From Rhipicephalus microplus (Eukaryota; Arthropoda; Arachnida; Ixodida; Ixodidae): DNA of 64,000 nt. The notes beneath the pieces are model-generated. The model saw only the letters and a list, made by a program, of their open reading frames with translations. It was not told the origin of the DNA and ran no database searches. Positions 1-9,130 of this stretch are shown here, piece after piece. Position numbers and translations under genes: made by a program. The stretch is from NCBI RefSeq assembly GCF_043290135.1, contig NC_134702.1:188636491-188700490 (forward strand), in the 5' to 3' direction. Position 1 is the first letter of the stretch, and every line of letters starts with the position of its first letter.

Positions 1-816
1 GTGAAAATCCACTGGGGTGAATTTGCCATCTCGAATGAGAGCATTCGACAAGCGTTGAATGAGTTTGGTGAAGTTCTGGAAGTTTCGAACGACAACTGGA
101 CCATCGTGGGCTTTGAACACGCGATATTGACGACGAGGGTGGTACGACTGAAACTGAAGGAAGGCGTGGTGCTAAAGGACTTGCCCCACCTTTTTAAGCT
201 TGGAGGGGGCACCGTCCTTCTTGTGGCCCCGGGTCGGGCACCGCTTTGCCTAAGGTGTCACATGCAAGGACATATACGACGAGACTGCCAGACTCCCCGC
301 TGTGGTGTATGCTGAGCGTTTGGACATGAAAGACAAGATTGCGTCAGGAGTTATGCCAGAGTTACAAAGACCGCGCTGCCAACAGACGCCGCCCAAGATA
401 ACCTAATGGACGCCGAAGAGGCTGAGAAGTTGGCCCCTGGCAGCAATGCCATGGGACCCGACGCCATGGTTCAGGCAACTGGAGAAGAGACAGCCGACGC
501 GACAACGCAAGACCGCAAAGACTTAACGAAAAAATCAGAAGAGTTGGCCGCAACAGGAGGCCAGCGGAACATTCCAGAATCGATGGAGGAAAACATGGGT
601 ACCAGTGGCGAGATCGCTACGCCAGAAGCCGACAAAAAGTCTTCGGAAGCGACCACGGGACGCGGCAAGAGTAACAGAGTGGAAAGCATGGAACACAATC
701 TAAAACGCCCGGAGCGTCTGTGGCATTGCATCACGGGCGTTAAGAGTAAAAAATATGCCTTCGAAACCCGGTCGGCGTCATCGTCGCCGATTCGGAGACA
801 GGATCGAGACGCGTAA
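1..816 (+). pseudogene. LINE ORF1 (CCHC gag-like), one nonsense codon
   Basis: This is the nucleic-acid-binding ORF1 of a non-LTR retrotransposon, entered part-way because the window starts inside it. One frame runs from base 1 to a TAA at 814-816, broken only by TGA at 313-315. The first part has the ORF1 core followed by CLRCHMQGHIRRDC, a C-x2-C-x4-H-x4-C zinc knuckle at about residues 87-100. A second knuckle (CGVC...FGHERQDC) straddles the TGA, so the stop falls inside a conserved domain and is a real lesion. The rest is a Glu/Thr/Ser-rich hydrophilic tail. The endonuclease of the same element follows at 900. The two-knuckle layout resembles tick Tx1/L1-like ORF1 proteins; the clade is inferred from memory. 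Confidence 0.7.
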
Positions 817-899
817 GACCCCGGTTTTCCCACTGCACGATATACGAGACACGGTAAGCGCAGCATCGTAGTTTCATTTTTGTCTTCAACCTGGCTAAT

Positions 900-1660
900 A
901 TGACTGCGCCTTTACGCATTGGTACGCTGAATGTACGTGGTCTAGGAACGCATCGCAAACAGTACCAGTTGAAATGCTTGATGCAGGAAAAAGACCTTGA
1001 CTTGCTCGCAGTCCAGGAGACTAAGGTTAGTACGGCAGACGTGACTGATAGCTTGGTATCAGAATTTTCATTGCGGTACAATGCGTGTGTGAGTTATGCA
1101 GTGGGAGCATCAGCCGGATGTATTATTTTTGTCAAGAACTCTCTTGGTATTGTTGTGAAAAAGGTCACAAGTTGCCTACATGGGCGTTTTGTTTTGTGTG
1201 ACTTTTGTTACGGGAACACTAAATTTAGAGTTATCTGTGTATACGCACCTACAAATTCGAAAAACAGATGTTTGTTTTTTCGGTGAATGCAAGCGTACTT
1301 TGAATGTCAGAAATGTGTGATTCTGTTGGATGACTTCAATTGTGTTTTGGCCCAAGAAGATTGCACGTATACTGCTTAATCAAGTGATGAAAGCGTTGGT
1401 TTGCTTAGAGATAGCTTTAATAAGTACTTTATCCATGACGTAGCTCTGTTTGCGGAGGGTGGCAGTCGCCAACACTTCACACATTTTCAAGGTTCGAGTC
1501 ACGCACGACTAGGTTGAGCATATGTTTGTTCTGATATAGTACCTTTATGTCAAAGCTATGATGTTTATGCTGTTTCCTTCAGTGATCATTGCTTGGTCTC
1601 GTTTGAGATAGGTAGAAAGTGCAAAAAAGGTTGTATGAGAAACATGGAAACTGAATACTA
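900..1660 (+). pseudogene. LINE ORF2 apurinic-like endonuclease domain, decayed
   Basis: N-terminal endonuclease (exonuclease-endonuclease-phosphatase fold) of the LINE whose ORF1 lies just upstream. The first 128 codons are open and show the family signatures LNVRGLG near the start and VQETKV, carrying the metal-binding Glu, about 30 residues later. Stops follow (TGA at 1284, TAA near 1376, a stop near 1514), but the same frame keeps recognisable motifs: DDFNCVL, equivalent to the usual GDFN with the Gly changed, and FSDHCLVSFEI, the C-terminal Ser-Asp-His motif. No reverse transcriptase can be followed beyond about 1660, so ORF2 is truncated. Known: this domain nicks target DNA for target-primed reverse transcription. 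Inferred: dead copy. Confidence 0.72.
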
Positions 1661-1664
1661 AGAT

Positions 1665-2316
1665 ACTCTCCGTGCCGATACCTTCTGTATTCCCCCTGAC
1701 AGCAGACATCGTGGTAGCACGATTTCACGCACATGCAATGAGGCGAAGATTATCAGACTTAGCGCTGGCTACTTCTTCGGAGAGCACCTTTTATTTCTCT
1801 GGCTAAGTGATCTGGCTAACTCAAGAATGATAGAAGTTGCTGATACACAATAATTTGTTTTTGCGTTACCTCCCTCAACTTTTAATTTCATAGGTCGGGT
1901 TTAATGAATTTACCTCTGCGCCTTTTGTGTAATGAGGACAAAACGATTGGTCATTTTTTGATATTTTGTGACCAGTTAAATTCTTTCAGTAAGAGCATAC
2001 TAGTACCACCTCTTCAGAAAATGGGCCTAGAACTGTAATGAGGATGATGAATCCTCAAAAATTGTTCCTACGAACTCAGGGAGATAGGCTAAGAACTGAT
2101 TATATACTTCAGTTAGACTTTTTTCGTATGAAATACCTATACTCAACAGAGAAACAAAGTGCGTAAAAACGAAAGGAGTGCAATAGCTGTTTTCGAATCG
2201 TTCAGATTTGATAGTATGGTCGCTATGTTGGACATAAATTAGCGTGTATAAACAACAAAAATCTTTTTACGTAAATATTCCTGCAGAAATATTAGTCGCA
2301 AAACTAGAAACTTAAG
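1665..2316. other. Low-information stretch with possible LINE C-terminal zinc motif
   Basis: No intact gene. On the plus strand around 1897-2035 a short reading contains CNEDKTIGHFLIFC, which resembles the C-terminal zinc-binding tail (C, C, H, C) of I-like LINE ORF2 proteins. It may be the tail of the LINE starting at base 1 with its reverse transcriptase deleted, or an unrelated scrap. The rest is AT-rich and featureless. Confidence 0.3.
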
Positions 2317-2319
2317 TTG

Positions 2320-3025
2320 TTTAGTTGCGCGAAGGTAAGTACAAACGGCATTAAAAGCACTCTTGTGGCTGAAGCCCAGATCAGAAGCACCGAAGGAAAG
2401 TATACTCTCGATTGTGAAGTTCAGCCCAGGTTAGCGAATGGGATAAAAACACGTCTATTCCTCGGTAATCTGTATCAACAACATGACAACTTAGAGCGCT
2501 TTATTGTTTCTGCTTCTGAAGAAAGTTTGCATAGAGGTGATATCGCCAGACCATCCCTGTGTGTATAAAATGTAGCAGGGTGACACGAGATCGTCATATG
2601 GCTATTATGACTTCTATTTGTCTAGTAGGATACCACTGGGTTTTCCACAGAAATTTTAGGTGACCTAATTCTGTCGATGACGTTATTGATTCAATAGCAT
2701 CTGCACGAAGCGAAACTTTTCTGTATCTTACCGCTGTGATTTTAGTTACTTGAGGTACGACGAATAGCATTGGTTCATTCAATGCCGTTCTTGCTAGAGA
2801 GTCAGCTATTTCATTTAATTCAAGTCCACAATTGTTAGGTACCCAAAGTAATTTCGGTAGCTGCCGCTGGGGAGTAATTTATAAAAAAAGCATCTCTAAA
2901 GGCATAGATTCTGATAAAGCCGTAATCAATGTACATACCAACAGGGAATCAGTAATCAATATTTTGTCATTGGCATTCAGGGGTAGCTCGCGCCACGCTA
3001 GAATAATGGCCAACAGTTCAGCTTA
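2320..3025 (-). pseudogene. RNase H / C-terminal relic of an I-like LINE
   Basis: On the minus strand, from about 3025 down to 2590, broken frames read like a LINE-type RNase H domain. There is a SSELLAIILAWREL helix, an ITDS motif with the catalytic Asp, then WVPNNCGLELNEIADSLA, the usual WVPGH...G-NE-AD-LA box with the catalytic Asp retained but the His lost. A stop interrupts it near 2880. Further down to about 2320 the frame resembles the linker to the C-terminal zinc knuckle. RNase H domains of this sort occur in the I/Ingi/LOA group. It is opposite in orientation to the LINE at 1-1660 and so belongs to a separate, older insertion. Confidence 0.55.
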
Positions 3026-3214
3026 GAAAACGGGGAGGAGTTCAGTGGTCTGGAACTATAATAACATAATAATATTCTTTCGTTGCCTCTACTCTGTGGC
3101 ACAGCCGCAAGGATGTTTCAATGGCTGGTCAGGACTATGTCACTGCGACTAAAATAATCTTGTAATTAACACTCTAATTGAGTGATCAACCAGTGGACCT
3201 GAAGCATTACATAT

Positions 3215-3400
3215 TGCCACCAGCACGTAGTGGGTCGACAGCAAGAGCGGCTCTCAATCTGGAGAAAAAAAGAAGATCGCGTGCTTCTTCTCTGCATTCT
3301 TTTTTCTGGTGGGTGGTTTCGATATTTAAAAAAAACTTACCTAATTAAGTCATCGATTCTTGGCCAATCCCCCTGAGTGGGTACGAGCCATGTATGTGGA

Positions 3401-3451
<51 letters not shown>

Positions 3452-3548
3452 TTCTCTGCTTGAGAGCCAGCCACGACTGACGCATCGTCCTAGTGCTAGC
3501 TACCTGGTGGTTTAATAAATTCTCCAGTACTTGTGACTCATCGTGACA
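3215..3548 (+). repeat. 5' LTR of gypsy element 1, interrupted
   Basis: Begins TGCCACCAGC and ends TGACA, matching the 170-bp 3' LTR at 8831-9000 almost base for base once a 155-bp insertion (3296-3450) and its 9-bp target duplication are removed. It contains TTAATAAATT, the probable polyadenylation signal, near its end. Confidence 0.88.
3296..3450 (+). repeat. Short retroposon with (CAT)n tail inside the LTR
   Basis: A 155-bp insert in the 5' LTR flanked by a 9-bp direct repeat CTTCTCTGC (3287-3295 and 3451-3459), a target-site duplication. It carries the core GATTCTTGGCCAATCC...GTGGGTACGAGCCA and ends in about 16 CAT/ATC units. The same core with other microsatellite tails recurs near 9041, 17476 and, inverted, 43063. 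The target duplication and simple-repeat 3' end say target-primed retroposition; the parent LINE is not identifiable here. Confidence 0.72.
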
Positions 3549-3551
3549 AAC

Positions 3552-3567
3552 TGGTGGAAGTGCTGGG
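3552..3567 (+). other. Putative tRNA primer-binding site, element 1
   Basis: TGGTGGAAGTGCTGGG lies 3 bases after the 5' LTR. The same block with one change (TGGTGGACGTGCTGGG) sits 3 bases after the LTR of element 2, and a diverged version follows the 5' LTR of element 3. A TGG start is expected for a primer-binding site; the tRNA is not identified. Confidence 0.5.
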
Positions 3568-3578
3568 TAGTCTCACGG

Positions 3579-4970
3579 ATGCTGCAGACCCCCCCAGGAA
3601 GCCGCGATACGAGTTCAGTGCCAGTGAATACTCCCGTGCATCGGACCAGCCGCCGAATCAGGGGATTTCCTCCGGAAGCCGACGATACTGCTCCCACCAC
3701 GTCGACAAACATGACCAGCGCTTCGGTGCAAACATCGGCAAACGGCACGGGAAGCACGACGTCGAGCCGCTACACGTTGGAAAGCCCACGCGCACGCGCA
3801 CCGGCGACGTTCCATGGCTCGGAGCACGAGGACGTTGAGGACTGGTTGGCGGATTTCAAGCGCGTAGCCACCTTGAATCAGTGGGACGACGCGGCGAAAC
3901 TGGGTCGTGTCTACTTCTATCTCGAAGACGGGGCACGTACATGGTATCAAAACAGAGAGGAACAGCTGACGACCTGGCCCGAATTCTCTCGTAGACTTCT
4001 GCAGACCTATGCCAGTGCTGATCGCCAAGAACGAGGTGAACGAGCTATTCTGGCCCGCGTCCAGCTGCCAAAGGAAACTGTGACCACGTTCGTCGAAGAC
4101 ATGACGCGCCTCTTCCGACGGGCCGATTCAAGAATGACGGAGGACAAGAAGTTGCGTCACTTGATGCGCGGTGTCAAGGACCAGCTTTTTGCCGGCCTCG
4201 TGCGCAGCCCTCCGGAGACTGTCGCGGAGTTCTTGTCCGAGGCCGTGACAATAGAAAAAATGCTGCAGCAGCGATCCAACCAATACAACAGGCAAGTCAA
4301 TGGCATGTCTACTGCCGACATTTTCACCGCCACTAGAACCAACAACGACTGTCTACGTGAACTCATCCGTGATATATTACGTGAAGAGTTACAAAAGGCT
4401 GGTGTAACACCTCATCCTACAGTTAACTCTATTGCAACTGTGATCAAGGATGAGCTGCACCAGGCCCTCCGGGACACCTTGCTTCATGATACAGCTGTGC
4501 CAGCTCCTGCTGAATACCGCCGTGAGACAACCTACGCGGAAGCCTTGAAACGCCCTGCTGCATCGCCGCCATTATTCGTCCATCCTGTTCCTGCTGTTTC
4601 ACTACAGTCAGCGCAGCACATACCGTACTACGAAGGCACGTACACGCCACCACCGTTGGCCTATGTCCCTGGTGCTTCTGTCGCCCATCGTTCAGTGCAA
4701 CCAATTCAGTACATCGACGATCGGCGCACGTCTCCTCGAAAATCTGATGTTTGGCGCACACCTGATCGCCGGCCTCTGTGCTTTCACTGTGGAGAAGCTG
4801 ATCACTTGTACCGCCAGTGCCCATATCGCCGTCTTGGGCTTCGCGGCTTCTCTGCGTACTCACCGCCACCCCGTTACGGCCAGAGACCGCGCGACATCGA
4901 AAACTACCTCTCCCAGCAGCATGCACCACCATCTGCCGGGTGCCAGTCGCGCTCGCCATCACCGAGGTGA
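3579..4970 (+). pseudogene. gag: Gag polyprotein of gypsy element 1
   Basis: Capsid/nucleocapsid precursor that packages element RNA. First ATG in frame is 3579; the frame is also open upstream through the primer site. The central retrotransposon capsid region (EDVEDWLADFKRVA, then ARTWYQNRE, then the FVEDMTRLFRRAD segment) is followed by a zinc knuckle CFHCGEADHLYRQC (C-x2-C-x4-H-x4-C) and an Arg/Ser/Pro-rich tail. TGA at 4968-4970 ends the frame early. Beyond it the same frame continues another 20 codons with the tail shared with element 2, ending in SPSPRREN and TAG at 5031, so TGA is a nonsense mutation. Confidence 0.85.
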
Positions 4971-5023
4971 TTTTCATCAACGCCCCAGCGGTATTCTACT
5001 ACACGGTCTCCCAGCCCCCGTCG

Positions 5024-5062
5024 GGAAAACTAGACCAAGCGACCTCTGGGGGCGGGGTCGCT
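5024..5062 (+). promoter_or_regulatory. Candidate -1 frameshift signal between gag and pol, element 1
   Basis: GGAAAAC (5024-5030) is followed directly by the original gag stop TAG (5031-5033). After a 7-base spacer comes AGCGACC (5038-5044), an 11-base loop, and GGTCGCT (5056-5062), a perfect 7-bp stem. Pol is in the -1 frame relative to gag. The A-site half (A AAC) is a typical slippery codon; the P-site half is not canonical (GGA instead of three identical bases). Element 2 has the same spacing and geometry. Confidence 0.5.
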
Positions 5063-5065
5063 TAA

Positions 5066-8000
5066 CGTCGAAGCGCTGAAGACCTCCTATTGACGCAGAA
5101 CTGTACAGAAACCGGTCCGACATCACATACTGCTGCAAAGGATGGCCGACTTTCACTCGACATAGCAGTGACAATTGATGGTTGTGCAGTTAATGCGTTA
5201 GTGAACACCGGCGCAGACTATTCCATACTGAGCGGGAAACTGACAACGCAGCTGAAGAAAGTCATCACGCCGTGGCATAACTCGCAGATTCGGACAGCTG
5301 GTGGCCACGTCGTAACTCCACTGGGTGCCTGCACAACTAGAGTACAAATTCAAGGGTACACATTCGTAGCAAGCTGCCTTGTTCTACGCGAATGTTCCCG
5401 TGACGTCATTCTGGGAGTTGACTTTCTACAAGAAAATGGAGCCATCATTGATCTGCAAGAGCGCCGTGTCAAGTTCTCAGCCCAGCGAGCAATCAACGTG
5501 CAGGATGGTGGAAGGCGTGTCGACGTACTCCGTATTTCTGAACAGAGTGTGACGCTTCCTCCACGAACAAGTGTTCTAGTTGACGTAACATGCTGTGGTT
5601 TGGACGATGGCGATGTGGTGGCTGAGACAAATTTAGAACACCTCCTGCAGCAAGGCATTTGTGTAGCTAGAAGTGTAATACACCTTCGTGATGGCCGATC
5701 TGAATTGCTCGTAACCAACTTCAGCAACGAGCATCGACATCTTTTCCGTGGCACTTCGATGGCGTTTGCCCACGAAGTAGCAAACGTCACCAACTGTCTC
5801 ACGTTGGAAATAGTGGATACCGCAGACATGTCAATGAGTAATATTGACATCAATCCTCATCTGTCCACCGTTAACCAGACTGCGCTACGAGCGCTCTTGT
5901 ACGAGTTCAATCTTGCTTCGCAACTTGCTCAAAGATCCGCCAGACGTCCATCACTCAACACAGGATCATCACGTACGAGGACGCACGTCCGTTACACCAG
6001 AACCCCTACCGCGTGTCAGCCAAAGAACGTGAAGCGATACGTACGCAAGTCACCGAGATGCTTGACGATGGTGTTATCGAACCATCTAACAGCCCATGGT
6101 CATCTCCAGTCGTACTTGTCAAAAAGAAGGACGGGTCGCTACGCTTCTGTGTCGACTACTGGAAGCTTAACAACGTGACGAAAAAGGATGTGTATCCGCT
6201 GCCACGTATCGACGATTCGCTGGATAGACTTCGTCGTACCCATTATTTCACTTCTCTCGATCTCAAAAGTGGGTACTGGCAAATCGAGGTAGATCAGCGA
6301 GACCGTGAGAAAACAGCCTTTGTGACTCCAGACGGCCTATATCAATTTCGAGTGCTCCCTTTTGGCTTGTGTTCAGCACCGGCAACTTTCCAGCGAATGA
6401 TGGACACTGTCCTCACAGGGCTCAAGTGGCAGACTTGTCTTGTCTACCTTGATGATGTGGTGGTGTTCTCTACCACGTTCTAGCAGCACCTTCACCGCCT
6501 GCGCAGCGTGCTGGAGGCTATCCGATCAGCGGACCTCACATTAAAGCCACAGAAGTGCCACTTCGGCTATAAAGAACTAAAATTTCTTGGACATGTAGTT
6601 AGCGCCGAAGGAATCCGTCCCGATCAAGACAAGCTTGCCGCTGTTGCCGAATTACCAGCTCCTGTCGATAAGAAAGCCGTCCGGCGCTTCCTTCGTTTGT
6701 GCGCCTACTATCGCCGATTCATTCATGGCTTTTCACAGATAGCAGAACCTCTGACTCGTCTCACAAGGGACGACACGTCGTTTGTCTGGGAAAACGAGCA
6801 ACAAGCAGCTTTTGATGAGCTGCGACAGCGCATGCAATCAGCGCCCGTTCTCGCTCATTTCGACGATGATGCTGACACGGAAGTCCATACCGACGCTAGT
6901 AACATTGGGCTCGGTGCAGTGCTCGTTCAGCGTCAAGAGGACATCGAAAGAGTGATAGCCTACGCCAGCCGCTCTCTATCCCGTGCTGAGGCGAATTATT
7001 CCACTACGGAGAAAGAGTGCCTCGCAGTCGTGTGGGCAATCACCAAGTTCCGCCCGTACCTTTATGGTCGTCCCTTCAAGATAGTGACGGACCGTCACGC
7101 GCTCTGTTGGTTGGCAAGCCTGCGCGACCCTTCAGGTTGGCTAGCACGGTGGAGCTTTCGGCTGCAGGAATTTGATGTCACCATCGTCCATAAGTCTGGC
7201 CGTAAGCATGAAGACGCTGACACACTGTCACGCGCACCCCTTCATGTCGCCAGTCAGGAAGCAGAGGAAGACGAAGGCATTCTGGGCGCCGTTAGTGCAT
7301 CAGACTTGAGCAAACGACAGCGAGATGATGCAGAGATTCGTCCAATCATTGATCATTTAGAGGGTCAGGGCGCAATCATACCACGTCATTTATCCCGCTC
7401 GTTGACGTCGTTCTGCCTGCGAGGCGGTGTGCTGTACAAGAAGAACGCTCCTTCGAACAACCGTGCTTACCTCCTGGTGGTTCCTCGAGACATGCGAGAC
7501 GACGTCCTCTTCGCTTGCCATGACGAACCCACATCCGGTCATCTGGGCTACTCAAGGACACTTGCCAGAGTGAGCGAGAGGTACTATTGGCCAGGACTTT
7601 CAGCAAGCGTAAAGAAGTACGTCAAGAGCTGTCGGAAATGTCAGCGCCGAAAGCAACCATCTGTTAAGCCAGCTGGTTTGCTTCAGCCCATTGAAGCACC
7701 CTGCACGCCGTTCGACCAAGTCGGCATGGACATTCTCGGGCCATTTCCTATGTCTGTGGACAGCAACAAATGGGTGATCGTCGCGACCGACTATTTGACA
7801 CGCTACGCTGAAACCCAGGCGATCCCACGAGACACAGCTTCTGAGGTAGCACAATTTTTCATGCGCCACATCGTGTTACGACACGGTGATCCTTCCAGTA
7901 TAATAACGGACAGAGGGACGGCATTCACGGCACAGCTTACGGACGAAGCTTTCAAACTGAGCAACCCCAGACACCGAAGGACAACTGCGTACCACCCGCA

Positions 8001-8604
8001 AACCAATGGACTTACCGACCACCTGCAAACCAATGGACTTACCGAACGACTGAATAAGACCCTCGCAGACATGATCTCAATGTACATCGACGTACAACAC
8101 AAAACATGGGACCGGATCTTACCTTACGTGACCTTCGCGTATAATACCGCCGTGCAAGAGACCACGCGATTCACGCCATTTCGGCTTCTCTACGGCCGCG
8201 AAGCGCAGACCATGCTAGACTCAATGCTACCGTGTCAGAACGAATACGAGTTTGCAACAGACGCCGAAGGATTCGCAGAGCATGCTGAGGAAGCCCGGCA
8301 ACTCGCGCGACTTCACATAGGCCAGCAACAGCAGGCAGACGCACGACGCTATAATACCCGCCACAGAGAAGTGTTTTACAGCCCCGGAGATCAAGTTTGG
8401 GTGTGGACGCCCGTCCGCCGCCGTGGCCTTAGTAAAAAGTTGCTGAGCCGGTACTTTGGCCCATATAAAGTGTTACGCCGCGTCAGTGACGTGAAGTACG
8501 AAGTGGTTCCGGACTCAACACCCCATGCACGGAGCAGGACACGGCTGAGGCCGGAAGTCGTTCATGTGTTGCGCATGAAACCATTTATTGCGCGTTGTTC
8601 CTAA
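5066..8604 (+). pseudogene. pol: Pol polyprotein (PR-RT-RH-IN) of gypsy element 1
   Basis: Processes, copies and integrates the element. Order: aspartic protease (about 5170-5470), reverse transcriptase (about 6040-6750, LPFGLCSAPATFQ and catalytic YLDD near 6448), RNase H (TDASNIGLGAVLV near 6890), integrase zinc finger (HLGYSRTLA...CRKCQRRK), integrase core (MDILGPF, ITDRGTAFTA, then the HPQTNGLT region with the catalytic Glu) and a C-terminal GPYKVLRR domain. Breaks: TAA at 5063 just before this interval, a frame change around 5930-6000, and TAG at 6481 where element 2 has Glu. The protease active site reads NTGA rather than DTGA (codon 5204-5206). A 27-bp in-frame duplication near 8000-8050 doubles the segment before the integrase catalytic Glu. 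Confidence 0.9.
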
Positions 8605-8830
8605 CTTTTCCTTTACCGTACAGCGTTCTTTGTGTCTTTGTTTATTTTGTGACCTTACTTTCTCGTTCATTGACGTTTCCTACATTGGCACGCTCTTCAA
8701 TTTTTACTTTCACTTTATCCGAATTTTCAATTTTTTTTCACGTGCCTATGTAGTAGCATCGCGGTGCTGCTATGTACTTTCCTTTCCTCTTTTTGGTAAT
8801 TGTTTTTTTTCTTTTCGGAAGGGGGGATAA
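8605..8830 (+). other. Pol-LTR spacer and polypurine tract, element 1
   Basis: About 200 bases of T-rich noncoding sequence follow the pol stop, then GGAAGGGGGGATAA abuts the 3' LTR and is the likely polypurine tract for plus-strand priming. No env-like frame is present. Confidence 0.65.
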
Positions 8831-9000
8831 TGCCACCAGCACGTAGTGGGTCGACAGCAAGAGCGGCTCTCAGTCTGGAGAAAAAAAGAAGATCGCGTGC
8901 TTCTTCTCTGCTTGAGAGCCAGCCACGACTGACGCATCGTCCTAGTGCTAGCTACCTGGTGGTTTAATAAATTCCCCAGTACTTGTGACTCATCGTGACA
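8831..9000 (+). repeat. 3' LTR of gypsy element 1
   Basis: 170 bp, TG...CA ends, uninterrupted counterpart of the 5' LTR, with TTAATAAATT near its 3' end as the likely polyadenylation signal. Differences from the 5' copy are few (for example CAG versus CAA and CCCC versus CTCC). Confidence 0.88.
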
Positions 9001-9040
9001 AAATTACAAACATTTACAGAGATTACGGGAAGGATTCACC

Positions 9041-9121
9041 TTCTACACGGCCAATCCACTCCAATGAGTGTGTGCCATGCTGCCATGTGTGAAGGTCAAG
9101 AAGAAGAAGAAGAAGAAGACT
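9041..9121 (+). repeat. Short retroposon core with (AAG)n tail
   Basis: CGGCCAATCCACTCCAATGA...GTGCCATG followed by (AAG)n. This is a diverged copy of the core found at 3345, 17476 and (inverted) 43063, with yet another simple-repeat tail. It lies directly upstream of the transporter reading frame, so the poly-Lys stretch that precedes that frame is repeat-derived. Confidence 0.5.
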
Positions 9122-9130
9122 AAAGGAGCC

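Larger units (their letters stand above)
3215..9000 (+). mobile_element. Ty3/gypsy LTR retrotransposon, element 1 (inactivated)
   Basis: A complete but dead LTR element: 5' LTR, primer-binding region, Gag, Pol (protease, reverse transcriptase, RNase H, integrase), purine tract and 3' LTR. Domain order PR-RT-RH-IN is the Ty3/gypsy order. No env reading frame is present. Lesions: a nested insertion in the 5' LTR, TGA in gag (4968), TAA after the gag/pol junction (5063), a frame change near 5930-6000, TAG in RT (6481), Asp-to-Asn in the protease active site, and a 27-bp duplication in integrase. The flanks read ATAT on the left and AAAT on the right, one mismatch from a 4-bp target duplication. 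Gag and Pol are clearly related to element 2 at 44.9 kb but not a recent copy of it. Confidence 0.93.

Noticed and set aside
8588..8830. 80-codon frame after pol in element 1 as an env gene
   Set aside because: It is a T-rich spacer giving a Phe-rich reading, with no signal peptide plus furin-like or fusion pattern. Element 2 has no equivalent.
9068..9130. Upstream start giving a poly-Lys N-terminus to the SLC22-like protein
   Set aside because: The Lys run is the (AAG)n tail of a short retroposon. The ATG at 9131 fits the gene better.
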